64,000 bases of DNA, taken from contig JABLUY010000073.1 in the NCBI GenBank assembly GCA_013306675.1, forward strand, positions 1 through 64,000, in the 5' to 3' direction. The position numbers and the translations under genes were made by a program. Below are positions 28,728-39,982 of the stretch, piece by piece. Each line of letters opens with the position of its first letter. The first letter of the stretch is position 1. The notes below the pieces were generated by a model, which saw nothing but the letters and a program-made list of their open reading frames with translations, was not told the origin of the DNA and did not search any database. The stretch is from Thraustochytrium sp. TN22. Its lineage: Eukaryota > Sar > Bigyra > Thraustochytrida > Thraustochytriidae.

Positions 28728-31655
28728 ATGGCCGACCGCGGCGGCGGCGGGGCGCTGGCGGCCGCCGCGGGCCCGCTGGGCCCGCTGGCGCGCGGCGCGC
28801 TGGCGCGCGAGGCCAACGCCGCGGCGGCAGCCGCCGCGGCCGGCGCGCACTACAACCGCGCCGCGTACGAGCAGGAGCAGCGGAGGCACGTGCAGCAGTA
28901 TCAGCAACAGCAGCAACAGCAGCAGCAGACGCAGCAGCAGACGCAGCAGCAGACGCAGCAGCAGGAGCCAAAGGCGGGGCTGCGAGACGGCTGGCACCCG
29001 CAGCCGCCGCCGTTGATGCCGCTGGTGACGGCCGTGCAGCAGGCGCAGAGGCCGCAGCGGACGCGTACGGACAGCATGAGCAAGATGGCGAGGTCGCCCG
29101 TGGGCCCGCAGAGCGCAAGGCGCGACGCAGGCCCGGCCGCCCAGGCCAAGCTGTTCGCTGCCAAGTGCGCGCGCGCGCTGGGCGTCTCGTGCTGCGCGGA
29201 CCTGCTCGTCGCGGAGCGCGGCGCGCTGCCTGCGGTGGTCTTCAGCTTTCTTACACTGACCGCGGCCGCCGCCGTGGTGTGCGCACTGCAGCAGCCGTGG
29301 CGCAACCCTCAACTGCGCCGCCCGCAGACCTGGACGCGCGTGCTCATCAACGGGTTCCTCATCGGCAGCGGCTGGCTGCTCTGGGCCAAGGGCCTGCAAG
29401 AGTGCGGCCTGCTGCGCACGCTCGTGCTCGAGCACTCGCAGGTCTGTGTTGCTGGCGTGCTGGGCATCGCCGCGCAGCGCTTCCGCGACTGCGGCCGTGT
29501 GCGGCGTGGCCGCGGTGGCAGCACCGGCGGCCGCGGCGTGGGCGCCGGCGCCGGCGCCGGCGGTGGCGGCCTCGGCGCCATACGTGCGGCCTTCTCCGCT
29601 ATCGTGGGCCAGCTTGCGAGCGGCGAGCTGCTCTTTCTGACCGCCGTGGGCCTCCTGCTCTACGACGGCGATAAAGTGTACTGGGGCATGGCCTTTCTGG
29701 TGGCGAGCTCGCTCATGCGCGCCGTGTGGACCAAGTTTTCCCAAAAGGTGGCGCGCGACATTGGTGGGCCAAAGAAGCTGCACGCGCTCTCGCTCTGCGC
29801 CGCCGCTGGCATGCTCTTCCCCCTCGTCGTGCTCGACGTGGTTGGCGAGGCCGTCGTCGGCGTGGACTACAACTATAGCGTGATGCAGACCCACACGCTG
29901 GCGTACGCGGCGGCGGTGGGCTTTTTGGCGCTCGCGCTCGATTTTTACGCGGAGTCACTTTTCCCGGTCGCCAGCATCGCGCCGCTCGCACTCACCGCCG
30001 GAGCCCTCACCTCCGCGGTCACGGGCGCCATCTTGCCCAGCGCGCTAGAATGCGGCGCACTGGCCTGCGCGCTCTTCGGCCTAGTGGAGTCCTCCCGAGC
30101 GAAGCATTCGGCGGAGGACGGCGGCTTGCTGCCCACCACCACGCGCGGCAGTGGCGCGCCCAAGGGTGGCGCCGTGAACGGCCTCCTGAGTGAGCCGCTC
30201 CAACGCCTGGCTCAGTTCATCCTCGATGATGACAACGTGCAGGCGTTTCGCTTCGCCAAGGGCGCGGGCGGGCGCGGGCGGTCTCCCTTCGCCGCCGGCG
30301 TCGACCTTTCGCCGAGTGGCCTCGCCGCAGGCGCGCGCAAGCTCTACCGGCACTCGATGAGCTCTCCAGACTCGCGCCGCATCGTCATCTTCCTCAGCAT
30401 CAACCTCCTTTTCATGTTCGTCGAGGTCATCGTCGGGCTCTGGACGAACTCGCTGGGGCTCATCTCGGACGCGGGCCACATGCTCTTCGACTGCATGGCG
30501 CTGCTCATCGGACTCTTCGCATCCTTTGTCTCGCGCTGGAACCCAGACCCGTACTACACCTATGGCTACGGGCGCTTCGAGACCATGTGCGCATTCGTGA
30601 ATGGCGTCTTTCTGGTCTTTATCGCGGTCTTCATCATGACCGAGTCGCTTGAGCGCATCTCTGACCCGCCCGAGCTCGGCACCTCGGGCCTGCTCACCAC
30701 TTCAGTCCTGGGCTTCATGGTCAACATGGTCGGGCTGGTCTTCTTCCACGGTCACTCGCACCTCGGCGAAGGTGGGAGCGCGCACGGGCACAGCCACGGC
30801 GGCGACTCGCACGGCCATAGCCACGGAAACGAGAACATGCACGGCGTCTTTTTGCACATTCTCGCCGACACCCTCGGCAGCCTCGGGGTTATCATTTCCT
30901 CGCTCCTCATTGAGTACCGCGGCTGGTTCGTCGCCGACCCCATCTGCTCGCTCATCATCTCGCTGCTCATTCTCAGCAGCGTGTATCCGCTCTTGGCCGC
31001 CACGGCCTCCACCTTGCTCCTCGCTGTGCCGTCCTCTGCGGCCGCCAGCTTTGGCTTTCTGCTCGACGAGGTCATTCTCCTCGATGGCGTCATCGCGGTG
31101 CGCGAACCACAGCTCTGGCAGTTTAGTGCGCCCGTGACGGTCCTCTCGCTCCACGTCGTTGTCGAGGACGGCGTCGCCGTGCAGCCTGTGCTGCGCCTCG
31201 TCCAGGACCTCGCGCGCAGGCGGCTTCCCTCCGCGCGTTACGTAACTGCGCAAGTCTACCATCGCAGCACCTACCACGCCCTGGTCGAATCTCAGCGCCA
31301 GCACAGCGTTCCGCTCTTCTGGGATCCCGCAGCCGGGGCGCTCTCTCGCACCATGGACTACCCCTTCATCAACGCCCAGGGCAAGCTCGCGCTCGCCCAT
31401 CGTCGTGGCCGGCAAGGAGCCTGCGACCATGGCGACCATTCCCACGCGCATGCGCATAACCATGGCCACGCGCACGGACACGGACACGCGCACGCGCACA
31501 CGGACACGCACACGCGCAGCCACGGCCACGCTCACGTGCAGGCACCATCGCACGGTCACTCGCGCGCGCATTCGCACGGCCATGGCCGCCACGCACATGC
31601 GCACTCGCAGTCGCATGACGCGCACGAGGACCACACGATGGCCAACCTACTCTAG
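28728..31655 (+). CDS. Zinc transporter of the ZnT5/Msc2 (CDF, SLC30) type with extended N-terminus and His-rich tail
   Basis: Single exon, 975 aa from the ATG at 28728. A Gln run (about 53-81) precedes an N-terminal multi-pass region (about 171-451), like the extra helices of ZnT5 and yeast Msc2. The CDF module starts near 551. TM2 has SDAGHMLFD and TM5 has HILADTLGS, the paired His/Asp zinc sites. A His-rich cytosolic loop (HGHSHGGDSHGHSHG) lies at about 675-705. The cytosolic CTD is followed by a C-terminal tail (about 900-971) made largely of HxHx repeats. These carriers move Zn2+ into the secretory pathway by H+ exchange, often as heteromers with ZnT6-like partners. The long terminal His tail is unusual and may act as a zinc sensor or store. 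Confidence 0.91.
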   Translation: MADRGGGGALAAAAGPLGPLARGALAREANAAAAAAAAGAHYNRAAYEQEQRRHVQQYQQQQQQQQQTQQQTQQQTQQQEPKAGLRDGWHPQPPPLMPLVTAVQQAQRPQRTRTDSMSKMARSPVGPQSARRDAGPAAQAKLFAAKCARALGVSCCADLLVAERGALPAVVFSFLTLTAAAAVVCALQQPWRNPQLRRPQTWTRVLINGFLIGSGWLLWAKGLQECGLLRTLVLEHSQVCVAGVLGIAAQRFRDCGRVRRGRGGSTGGRGVGAGAGAGGGGLGAIRAAFSAIVGQLASGELLFLTAVGLLLYDGDKVYWGMAFLVASSLMRAVWTKFSQKVARDIGGPKKLHALSLCAAAGMLFPLVVLDVVGEAVVGVDYNYSVMQTHTLAYAAAVGFLALALDFYAESLFPVASIAPLALTAGALTSAVTGAILPSALECGALACALFGLVESSRAKHSAEDGGLLPTTTRGSGAPKGGAVNGLLSEPLQRLAQFILDDDNVQAFRFAKGAGGRGRSPFAAGVDLSPSGLAAGARKLYRHSMSSPDSRRIVIFLSINLLFMFVEVIVGLWTNSLGLISDAGHMLFDCMALLIGLFASFVSRWNPDPYYTYGYGRFETMCAFVNGVFLVFIAVFIMTESLERISDPPELGTSGLLTTSVLGFMVNMVGLVFFHGHSHLGEGGSAHGHSHGGDSHGHSHGNENMHGVFLHILADTLGSLGVIISSLLIEYRGWFVADPICSLIISLLILSSVYPLLAATASTLLLAVPSSAAASFGFLLDEVILLDGVIAVREPQLWQFSAPVTVLSLHVVVEDGVAVQPVLRLVQDLARRRLPSARYVTAQVYHRSTYHALVESQRQHSVPLFWDPAAGALSRTMDYPFINAQGKLALAHRRGRQGACDHGDHSHAHAHNHGHAHGHGHAHAHTDTHTRSHGHAHVQAPSHGHSRAHSHGHGRHAHAHSQSHDAHEDHTMANLL
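28885..28975 (+). repeat. CAG/ACG triplet repeat coding Gln and QTQQ units
   Basis: Alternating CAA/CAG codons give a Gln run and then QQTQQQT units near the N-terminus of the zinc transporter. It may vary in length between strains. Confidence 0.88.
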
Positions 31656-31875
31656 TCGCGGCCGTGACCGACGCAAGAAATCCTGTCCGTGTAACGGGGT
31701 CAAACGCACGCAAGCCTCGTCTGCATGTGTGGGGTTCTCTGCGACTGTTGCGAGGCAGAGAGAATTTGGGACGGGGCAAGTATCCCCTGAATTTGCCCGC
31801 CTGTGTATCATGGTGCCCCCTCCTTCTCACACACGAATACATTTGTGCAATTCTCTTTCTTGCTCTTAGAAACTT

Positions 31876-34800
31876 TCAAAGACTGTTCACGAGGTCGCCG
31901 ACGATGGAATGGCACAGCTGCAGCGTCTGACAGTAGTCGCGGAGGTCGCGAAAGGCCTGGAGAGTGGCCTCGTAGACAGCAGTCTGCTGCGTGGATGTGG
32001 CCACGAGCCTGTTCTGCAGAAACTCAATGCCCTCGTTCGAAAAGTGCAGAAAAGCGTAACCATGGCGGTGGACAAGGATGGGCCAGTGGATCCCGGTGCG
32101 GCGCTCCGAGGCGACCGAGTCGATGGCATAGTCGAAGCGCGCGATGAGCGTAGAGGTGAGGAGATCTAGAAAGCCGGGGCGCTCCTCGAGCTTGAACGAG
32201 AAGGCGATATGCTTGGGCAGCACAAAGGGGTGCGGCACGCGGTGCTCGACCTTGTACGAGTCCGCCGTGGACCGGCAATACTCCGGGATTTGCTGCAGGT
32301 TGAGCCCGTGCTGCTTGGCACGGCGTTGCATGGCAGAGCAAAAGCTCTGGATGGACGCGCCGCTAGCCACCATCCACTGCACCTCGAGGTGGTAGGACTG
32401 GTACGGCGAGTAGATGGAGTCATACTGCAGCACAAACCACTCGTAACGGCCTGCGGCGCGCGTCTGGAGCTCGACTTTGACGTGGTTCACGGGCGAGCTG
32501 AAGGGCTCAAGCACGCTATCGTCCTTGACAATGGCACCGTCGGGCCCCTCGCGCGTGAACCGACGGCGTACGGCAATGTCCAGCATTCCGGTCTTGGTCT
32601 CGATCCATGCCTTGAGCTTCTCAAAGCCGTTCACCAGGTCAGTCTCTTGCACCTCCGTGAGGCGCTTCGAGCTCCACGCACGCAGACTGGGCCGCAGTCT
32701 CGAGACCGAAGCGGATCCCGGCACCGGACCAGGCCGCAGGGCCCGCGTGCTCCCGGAGCCCCCGGAACTTCCGGCGTGTACGGCGGCGGACCCATGCCTG
32801 CGCATCCTGCTCGCGCGCGACTGGACAGGCGTCGCCACGGGCGGTACCAGCTCCTCCGAGGCGCCGCGTGCGTGACGGCCCCGTTGCTGCGCGTCCGCAT
32901 CTGCGTTGTCCAGCTGGGCATCCGGCCCGCCCACCCCGTGGGATGGCGTTGGCGCCAGCACCGGTTGCGCAAAGGAGGCCGCCGGCAATGCGGACCCGGG
33001 AATGTTGACGCCAGGAATGGGCTCTGACGGCGGCACGATGCGCGACTGCGGGGAACGCTTGGCGGCCGCGCCCCCGAGCTCGGGCCCGGCCGGCAGTACA
33101 CTCATCATGATGCGACGGTACCGCACCAGAGGAACGAGAAGCTTCTCGTCGTTGTCGTCGCCGTTGAGGCCGTCGCCGCGGATCAGCCTGTCGAACCAGC
33201 TCCAGTTGTAGAAGGGCACGGTGTCGCTGAACTGCAGCGCGACCGGCTGCACCTCGTCCTCGGCGCTATCGTACAGCAGGTACTCGTAGCTCCACCTGCC
33301 GTTGTTGCTTTTTTTCGTGTTGCTGTCGGTTTTGTGACGGTACTGCAGCACTTGAATCATGCCTTTTTCCGGCTGGTACGCGATGAAGTGGATCTGGTGG
33401 CCCATCGTGAGCACGTATTCGGATTGGTACAGCGGCGACTGCGACTTGGTCCGGCCCTCGCGTGCCTTGGAGTTCTTCAGCTCGCCTGCCTCAGGTCCCG
33501 CTTCCCTCATCCGCCTCGTCTCCAGGTTCTTGCTCCGTCTGCCTGTGATGACGATCGTGTTGCTCGTGCTCCGGTCCTTCCTTCCGCTGTTGCCGATAAA
33601 GCTGGTGCTGCTGCTGAAGCCGGATTTGGTGCTCGTGCTGTTGTTGCTCATGGAACTCACTCTGCGCGCGTGGCTGCTTTGCGCTGCTCCATCTTCGTCC
33701 GCCTCCTCTTGCTGGCGCTGGTGGTGGTGGTGCTGCGTTTGGTACAGCGGCTTGGTCTGGTCTTTCGCGGCAACCTGGCCGTCCTTGGCAGCCTCGCTGC
33801 GGTTGTCCTCGTTGTCCTCGTCTTTGTCGCCATCGCCATCGTCGTCGGCATTCTCGCTATCTTCGCCGTCCTGGCTGTCTGACGCCTGGATTGTGGGGAG
33901 ATGGCCGTCGAGGCCAAAGCGGGCACTCGTTGCGCCAATGTGCGGGCGCCGTGAAGACTGGTGCATACGGTGATAGTTCGAGGAGCGCGTGGCAGCGTTG
34001 CGCCCGGCATCCTCGGTCTTGCCACGCGTGACGAGCTGGAAGTCCTGCGAGAGGCGCTGGCACACGAGCTCCGTCATGAGGTCGGTGTAATTGCTGTAGC
34101 CCGACTCGCCGTTCGAGTCGGGCTGCATGAGGGTGAGCGGCGTGTGCCAGAATTGGTTTTGGAGTTCCACGTCGTCCGGCATGTAGTCCGTGGTGAGAGG
34201 CAAAATACCAGGCGACTGCAGCGACTTCCAGTTGAGCCGAAAGGACTCGATCGTAATGGGCGTCACCTCGGCCTCGGGCGCCTTCGACTCCTCGTCCCCA
34301 TCCGAATCGTCATCCGAGGAGTCCGATTCGTCCACCTCGTAGTCCTCCACGCGGACGCCGTACGTCTCGTCGTCAAAGCGACCCGTCGGGAAGAGGTGAC
34401 TCCAGCGGCGCCGGTTGTGCGTCAAGCGCTCCTGGTACAGCGTGCTGGAAAACACGCTCCAGTCAAACGGGTTGATGTTTGGCCCAAACGCTTGCTGCTG
34501 CAGGGAGTGCGAGCTCCCGCTCGAGCTCATGCCCGCGATCGCCGCCGTGCTCACTTCACGCTTGAGGCGCGGCTGCGAGCGCACGCGGCTCATAGCACCC
34601 GCCATAGCTTCCGGCTGCGCCGACCCGTGCAGAGCCGAGTGCATTCGCGAGGGCCCGAGCTCGGGCGAGTGTCCGGGCTCCACTGCGGCGAAGGCCACAT
34701 TGCGGTGTTGAAGCGCGGGGCGGCCTGAGGCTCGAAGCCCGGCATGAATACTTGATCCGGACCCAGTGGAGAACTGCGAGAAGTGGGACTCCATCGAGTC

Positions 34801-37800
34801 CTGCGCCTCCAGCGATCGGCCCAGGGGCGGTGGCTGGTGCACCGGGGACGAGGACAACGAGCCGGGCGTGGAAGAGCGGTCAACTTCGTGGTCGCCCTCG
34901 CTCGGGTGGTGCCGCGGCACCAAGTAGCCCATACTCGCGCGGCTCGAGGGCCGGTCTGAGCGGCGCAACAACGACTGGTGACTGCTGGGGGGCGTGCTCA
35001 TGACTTGGTGGCTCAGCGACCGGGGCATCCAGGAACCCTTGATGCGCGCACTGCTCGCATGGACGACTTCCGTTGATCCGCTGTGCGCGCGTGCACTCTT
35101 CTGAGGTTTGGAAAAGACTGCAGCGTCGTGCGCCTTGCTCACCTGAAGGAGTTGGCTCGATGTGGTCAGCCATTCCTGAAGGTGCTGTTGACGCTGTTGC
35201 TGCTGTGGTTGCGCTTGCGCTTGCTGTTGTTGTTGTTGTTGCTGCTGATGCTGCTGATGCTGCTGCTGACGGTAATACTGCTCCATGTGCATGCCAAAGT
35301 CCTCATTGTCGGGGTGCGAAAAGGAGGAACCGAGTCGGCCCATCGTGGAGAGGCTCGGCGGGATGAAGCCAAGGCCGGAGTTCGACGGCATGCGATGAAG
35401 CGTGTCGGATCGGTAAAGGAGAGCCACCGAGCTTTGCCGGCCGCCGTCCTGACTAGCACCAGCGCCTGCGCCTGCGCCTGCGCCTGCGCCAGTGCCTGCA
35501 CCTGCGCTTGCGTCGCCCATGAGCACGCTGCTCGCATGCGCAAGCGTGGCGGAGCGTGGCAGTACTGGCTCGAGGTGCGCCGTGTCCATGAGGAGTGGAT
35601 ACCAGGCCTTCATGACGCTTTGGCGTGGGACCTGGTGCAGCTGGTGCTTGGGAAAGCCCTTGAGATGGTTGAGCAGCGCCACCGGCATGCTGCTGGCGCG
35701 CGGGTTGGTGATATCGAACATGCGATTAGGCGGGAGCGGCTCGAACTGCTCACCCCAGGAAAAGGAGCCCATGGTGAGGAGCTGCAGCTTGGCGAAGGCG
35801 GTGTCGGAGGTGCCGAGCTCTTCAAGCGGGACGTCCGGTCCGCCGACGGGGCGCACGCCGGAGCGGTGGAACGGGAAGCTGAGATGAATCCAGTGCGGGA
35901 TGTTGAAGACAGAGGTTCCCTGGGCCTTGTCCTGGGCCTTGTCCTTGGCCGTGTCCTGAGCCTTGTCCTGGGCCTTGTCCGAGTCGCGCTTCTCCGCGGA
36001 CTCCTCCGCGGACTTCTTCTCGGTCAGAGTGTACAGGGACGGGTCCGCAAAAGGGTGTGGGCGGTCGAATTCCCCATTCTGCGAAGGCTTGAACACGAAG
36101 AGCGGTGCCACGTGCAGCGGTGCGCGCGAGAGGCTGACAAAGTCGCAGCCAATGGCGTTGTCCATCATGCGTTGCTTGGTGATGTTGGTGAGGTGGCGGT
36201 CCACCTCAAAGACGCCGCAGCCGGGCGTCACGAGGACCATGGCCTGGCCCGTGCGCACGAGATCACGGTCCATGTAGTGTTTGTCGAGGATGTTGAGACA
36301 CAAGTTGATAGCCTCCAGACAGTTGCCCTCCTGCGCAGTGCCAGGCAGGCCGTGGTACGCGTAGTCCTGCTCTTCTTCCTCCCCCTCCTCCTCCTCTTGC
36401 TCCACTTCTTGTTCTTCTTCTTCATGTTGTGGTTGTTTTTGTTGCTTCGACTCCTCTTGCGCGGGGGATGGCTCGTCTGAGTCTTTGTCCAGGTCGAGCC
36501 CGAGATCGTGCGACTCCAAATGATGGTCGTGCTCGCGTTCCTCGCCGCCATGGCCATCAAGCCGTTGGTGCAGGTGCCGAGGGGGGTGGCGCGAGTTGTC
36601 CCTGCCCTCACGTCCACCGTCGTCCGCGCCTTCACCCTCGCCTTCGCCGTCGTCCTCGCCTTCGCCATCCTCCTCGCCTTCGCCTTCGCCTTCAAAGATG
36701 CCCTGGCCGTCATCCAGGACGCGGCGCGATACAGCACCATAGTTGGAGTAACGCTCGTGCGCACGACGCCTGCGGCCAGGACCGGACGTTGCCTGCGGCG
36801 CGCGCGGGTGGTTAATGGCGTCGAGTGACACAGATCTGATGAGATCAGCGTTGTCCGGGTCGGGTCGTGACCCAGGGGCTCCAGCAAAGAGCTCGTGGTG
36901 GTGCTCGCTGGTGCGCGAAGGCGCCCTCGAATAGAGGCTCTCGCGTTCGCTGTCACTACCGCTCTGATCGCCGAAAAACGGAGCGCCCGGGTCACGACTC
37001 GCCACGGAGGAGGCACCCCCCGAGGCGCCCGAGGATATGGAACTGCCGCTATACGCGCGCGATACGAGGTCCACGGACGAATGAAAGCGACCGACGAGCG
37101 GCGGAGGCCGTGCAACCTCGCCGCCAAAGGTAGCGCCGGGCGTCACGGAGCCCGGTGGTACGCCAATGCCGCCCGGGTGGAAGCGGCGCGCCGGGGGCTG
37201 CTTCTGCGTCGGTGTGAAGCACTCCTCCGGAGCGCTCCAGCGCGAGATGGTGGGAAACTTGAGGAACTCGCTCTTGAGAAGCTCCCGGAGCGAGGTCCAG
37301 TCCGGACGCGTCTCGTTCTCCACGACAGTGTGGTAGAGATCCGTGTAATAACGGCCGTCGTAGTCGCAGCGCACGGCGGGCGTACCGGGCGGTGGCTTGC
37401 GGTCGAAAAAGGTGCGCGAGAAGTACACGATGGTGAGGCGGTGGGTAACCTTCTTCGCGGTCCACTTTTCGAAGACCTGCGAGACGAAACGGTTCAAAAA
37501 GCGCTCAAAGTACAGCTCGCCGTCCTCGGTGAAGTTCCACATCTCCTTGCTCATCTGCACGAGATAGAAGAGACGCGCGGAGCAAGACCGGAAGATGAAC
37601 TTGGTGGTATCGCGTACAATGCCGCAGGCGACGGGCTTGTTGCCTCGGATGAGCATCTCGTCGATACTCACGTTAACGCCGCTGAGCGAGATCTTCTGGC
37701 CGATATAACAGCTATGGCCTCGCATGGCGCCGCGAAAGCGCCAAAACTCACCCTGCGAGATGTACTGGTCCTTGAAGCTCACCTCGATGTAGCTCAGATC

Positions 37801-38851
37801 GTACTTGCGCGACTCCACCTTGACGACCGCCACAGGCTGGAACGTCTGGAGCTGGAAGGCTGGGTTGCGGATGATGGACTTGGCCACACTCACCTGCACA
37901 TTGCCGCGGGTGGGCTCCAGCGTCGTGACCCGCTGCAGGAGCCGCCGCCGCGGTTCGTCCAAGTGATAGATCTCCACGTAGTCGCCCACCTTGAGGTTGG
38001 GGAAGAGCGAAGGGTTGAGGACGAGCTCCGCCTTGAAGTCCGACGGCGAGTGGCTCAACAGCACGAATACCGCTTGCGATTTGGCCAAATCTGCCTGCGG
38101 TTTCGCCACGGTGGGCTCAGGGGGGGCAAGTTCACGATCCGCCTCGATGGATGCGTTTGCTTCGCCAGAGCGGCTCTCGGCGAGCCCGGCGTCCTCCTCC
38201 ATTTTCACCGCATTTGCAGGACTTCCGTCCGTGGCCTTGGCGGGTGGTGCGGTGGCGGTCTCGGTCGGCAGAAGCGGCAATGCGCCGCCGACGTGACCCT
38301 TTGCCTCGGCCGTGTCTGTCTTGTCTGGAGCAGACGCGGGCGCCTGGGCCAAGGAGATCGCCGCGGCGCCGCCTCCGTCCTCCGGCAGCGTGACGGCGCT
38401 GCGGGAGGTGCGCAGCGGCGAGGGCAGCGGTGTACGCGCCCCTGCAGCGGTGGTGGGCGTGCCGGCCTCCTTCCCCGCCCCGGTCGCAACCTGGGAAAAG
38501 GCCGTGTCGACCTGAAGATTCCGAACCGGTCCCGCTTCGCCGGGTGCCGGCGCGCCGCCGTTTGGGCCCGCGGAGAACGCTCTGCGCACTGGAACAACAC
38601 CGCCGCTGCCGTCCAACGGGTACGGCGGCGCGGCAGGGAAATTCCTTGCGGATACGGATCGCTCGAGCGAGGTTGCGTCATTGTCTTCATCGCCGAAGAA
38701 GTTCGTTGCGCGGGGCGTTGGCGTCAGCGATTTACTCTGCAACACGTCTTGTGGCGTGAGCGGCTGGCTCGAGCCGGGCGGCGTTAGAAGGCGCCCGGTG
38801 TCAGGAGAGAACGACCTGGTGCTTGTCGGGCGCTGCTGCTCTTGACGTTGC

Positions 38852-38920
<69 letters not shown>

Positions 38921-39403
38921 GCCTCGGTCGTGCCCTGCAGCGGCGGCGTGGTGCTGGACGGCGGGGGCGGGAGGTTTCCGTCACCGCCAGAGGGTGGCGT
39001 GATACTGCTCCCCCCCTCGGCCAGCTTGTAGTCGCGGGCGGCCCTCACGTCCACCGTCAGACGCGCCGACGTCTGTGAGGTCAGATTGGTGCGCAAAGAC
39101 TGCGCGCGCTGCGGCATCGCGGGTTTGCTTGCTGGAGTCTGCGGGCTCGATAAGGGTTGCGTCAGCAGCGTGCTGGTCTTGCCAGCAGTCGCAGGGTTCG
39201 CTGCCAGATGCGACCTCAGTGCCGACGTGGGCGTGGTCTGCGACCGGATATTCGCCGCCGCAGACGTCGTGGGCTGCTCCGTGAGGTGGTCCAGGTCCGC
39301 CGTCTGCAGTCCTTGCTGCAGCGCCTCGCCCTTGGACTCCGCGCCCTTGAGCTTCTGCGCCTGACCGTCCTGCTGCTGTTGCTGCTGTTGCTGTTGTTCT
39401 TGT

Positions 39404-39462
<59 letters not shown>

Positions 39463-39609
39463 CTCGCCCGGCGGCGCGAGCTGCTGCTCGCCCGGCTGCA
39501 CGAGCTGCGCCTGCGCCTGCGCCTGCGCCTGCGCCTGCGCCTGCGCCTGCGCTTGCGCCTGCACGGGCGACGGCGTGGCGCGGGCAGCGCGGCGCGCGTC
39601 CTCCGCCAT
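31876..39609 (-). CDS. Iml1/DEPDC5-family GATOR1 subunit, very long
   Basis: Single exon of 2577 aa, about 1000 residues longer than yeast Iml1 or human DEPDC5. The conserved N-terminal domain is at about 517-734 (VGDYVEIYHLDEPRRRLLQR, FFRSCSARLFYLVQMSKEMW, LTIVYFSRTFF). A middle segment has LTHNRRRWSHLFPTGRF and YVLTMGHQIHFIAYQP, and the family C-terminal domain is at about 2324-2577 (WFVLQYDSIYSPYQSYHLEVQW). Iml1 is the GATOR1 subunit with Npr2/3 that turns off TORC1 under amino-acid shortage, at the lysosome or vacuole. Insertions are low-complexity: QA hexanucleotide repeat and poly-Q at the N-terminus, acidic GEGEDDGEG, DKAQ repeats, GAGA runs. No DEP domain is evident to the eye between the middle and C-terminal domains. 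Confidence 0.9.
38830..38925 (-). repeat. CAG (CTG) triplet run coding Gln in Iml1
   Basis: About 30 nearly pure glutamine codons in the minus-strand reading, with CAA interruptions. A polymorphic triplet array. Confidence 0.9.
39370..39560 (-). repeat. CAG run and GCGCAG-like hexanucleotide run coding poly-Q and QA repeats
   Basis: On the minus strand, 39505-39560 encodes a run of Gln-Ala dipeptides from a hexanucleotide unit (CAGGCG), followed at 39370-39470 by long poly-Gln stretches interrupted by Glu. Both lie at the N-terminus of the Iml1 protein. Confidence 0.9.
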
Positions 39610-39982
39610 GGCACCGCGCGCGCGGGTGGCCGGGCGGCCGCGACGGCGATTAGAATTTGAATTTGAACGCGAACCCGCGGCTGCCCATGGCCATGGCGGC
39701 AGGTAGACCCAACAAGAAGAGCAGGGCTATCTCGTGGCCGGCGGCGGCAGCATTGGCGGCGAGGGAGCGCCGGCAAATCCGCTTGCTCCGGCCGGCGGCG
39801 CGCGGCGGCGGCGGCGCGGCGGCGGCGGCGGCGCGGCGCGGCGACGCGGCTCTCCCACCCTCCCGCTGTCCTGCGTTCGCTCGCTCGCTCGCTCGCTCGC
39901 TCGCTCTCGCGCCGCTCGCTCGCTCTCGCTCCAAGCCTGAGACTGCGGGCAGGCAGGCAAGCAGGCTTCGAGGCGGGCGGCC
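39610..39982. other. Divergent promoter region with GCTC tetranucleotide run
   Basis: This 373-bp gap separates the Iml1 and UBA-like ATGs. It has a GCTC/GCTCGCTC tetranucleotide array at about 39878-39930 and GGC/GCG runs before it. It is probably a shared promoter. No gene is seen. Confidence 0.5.
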
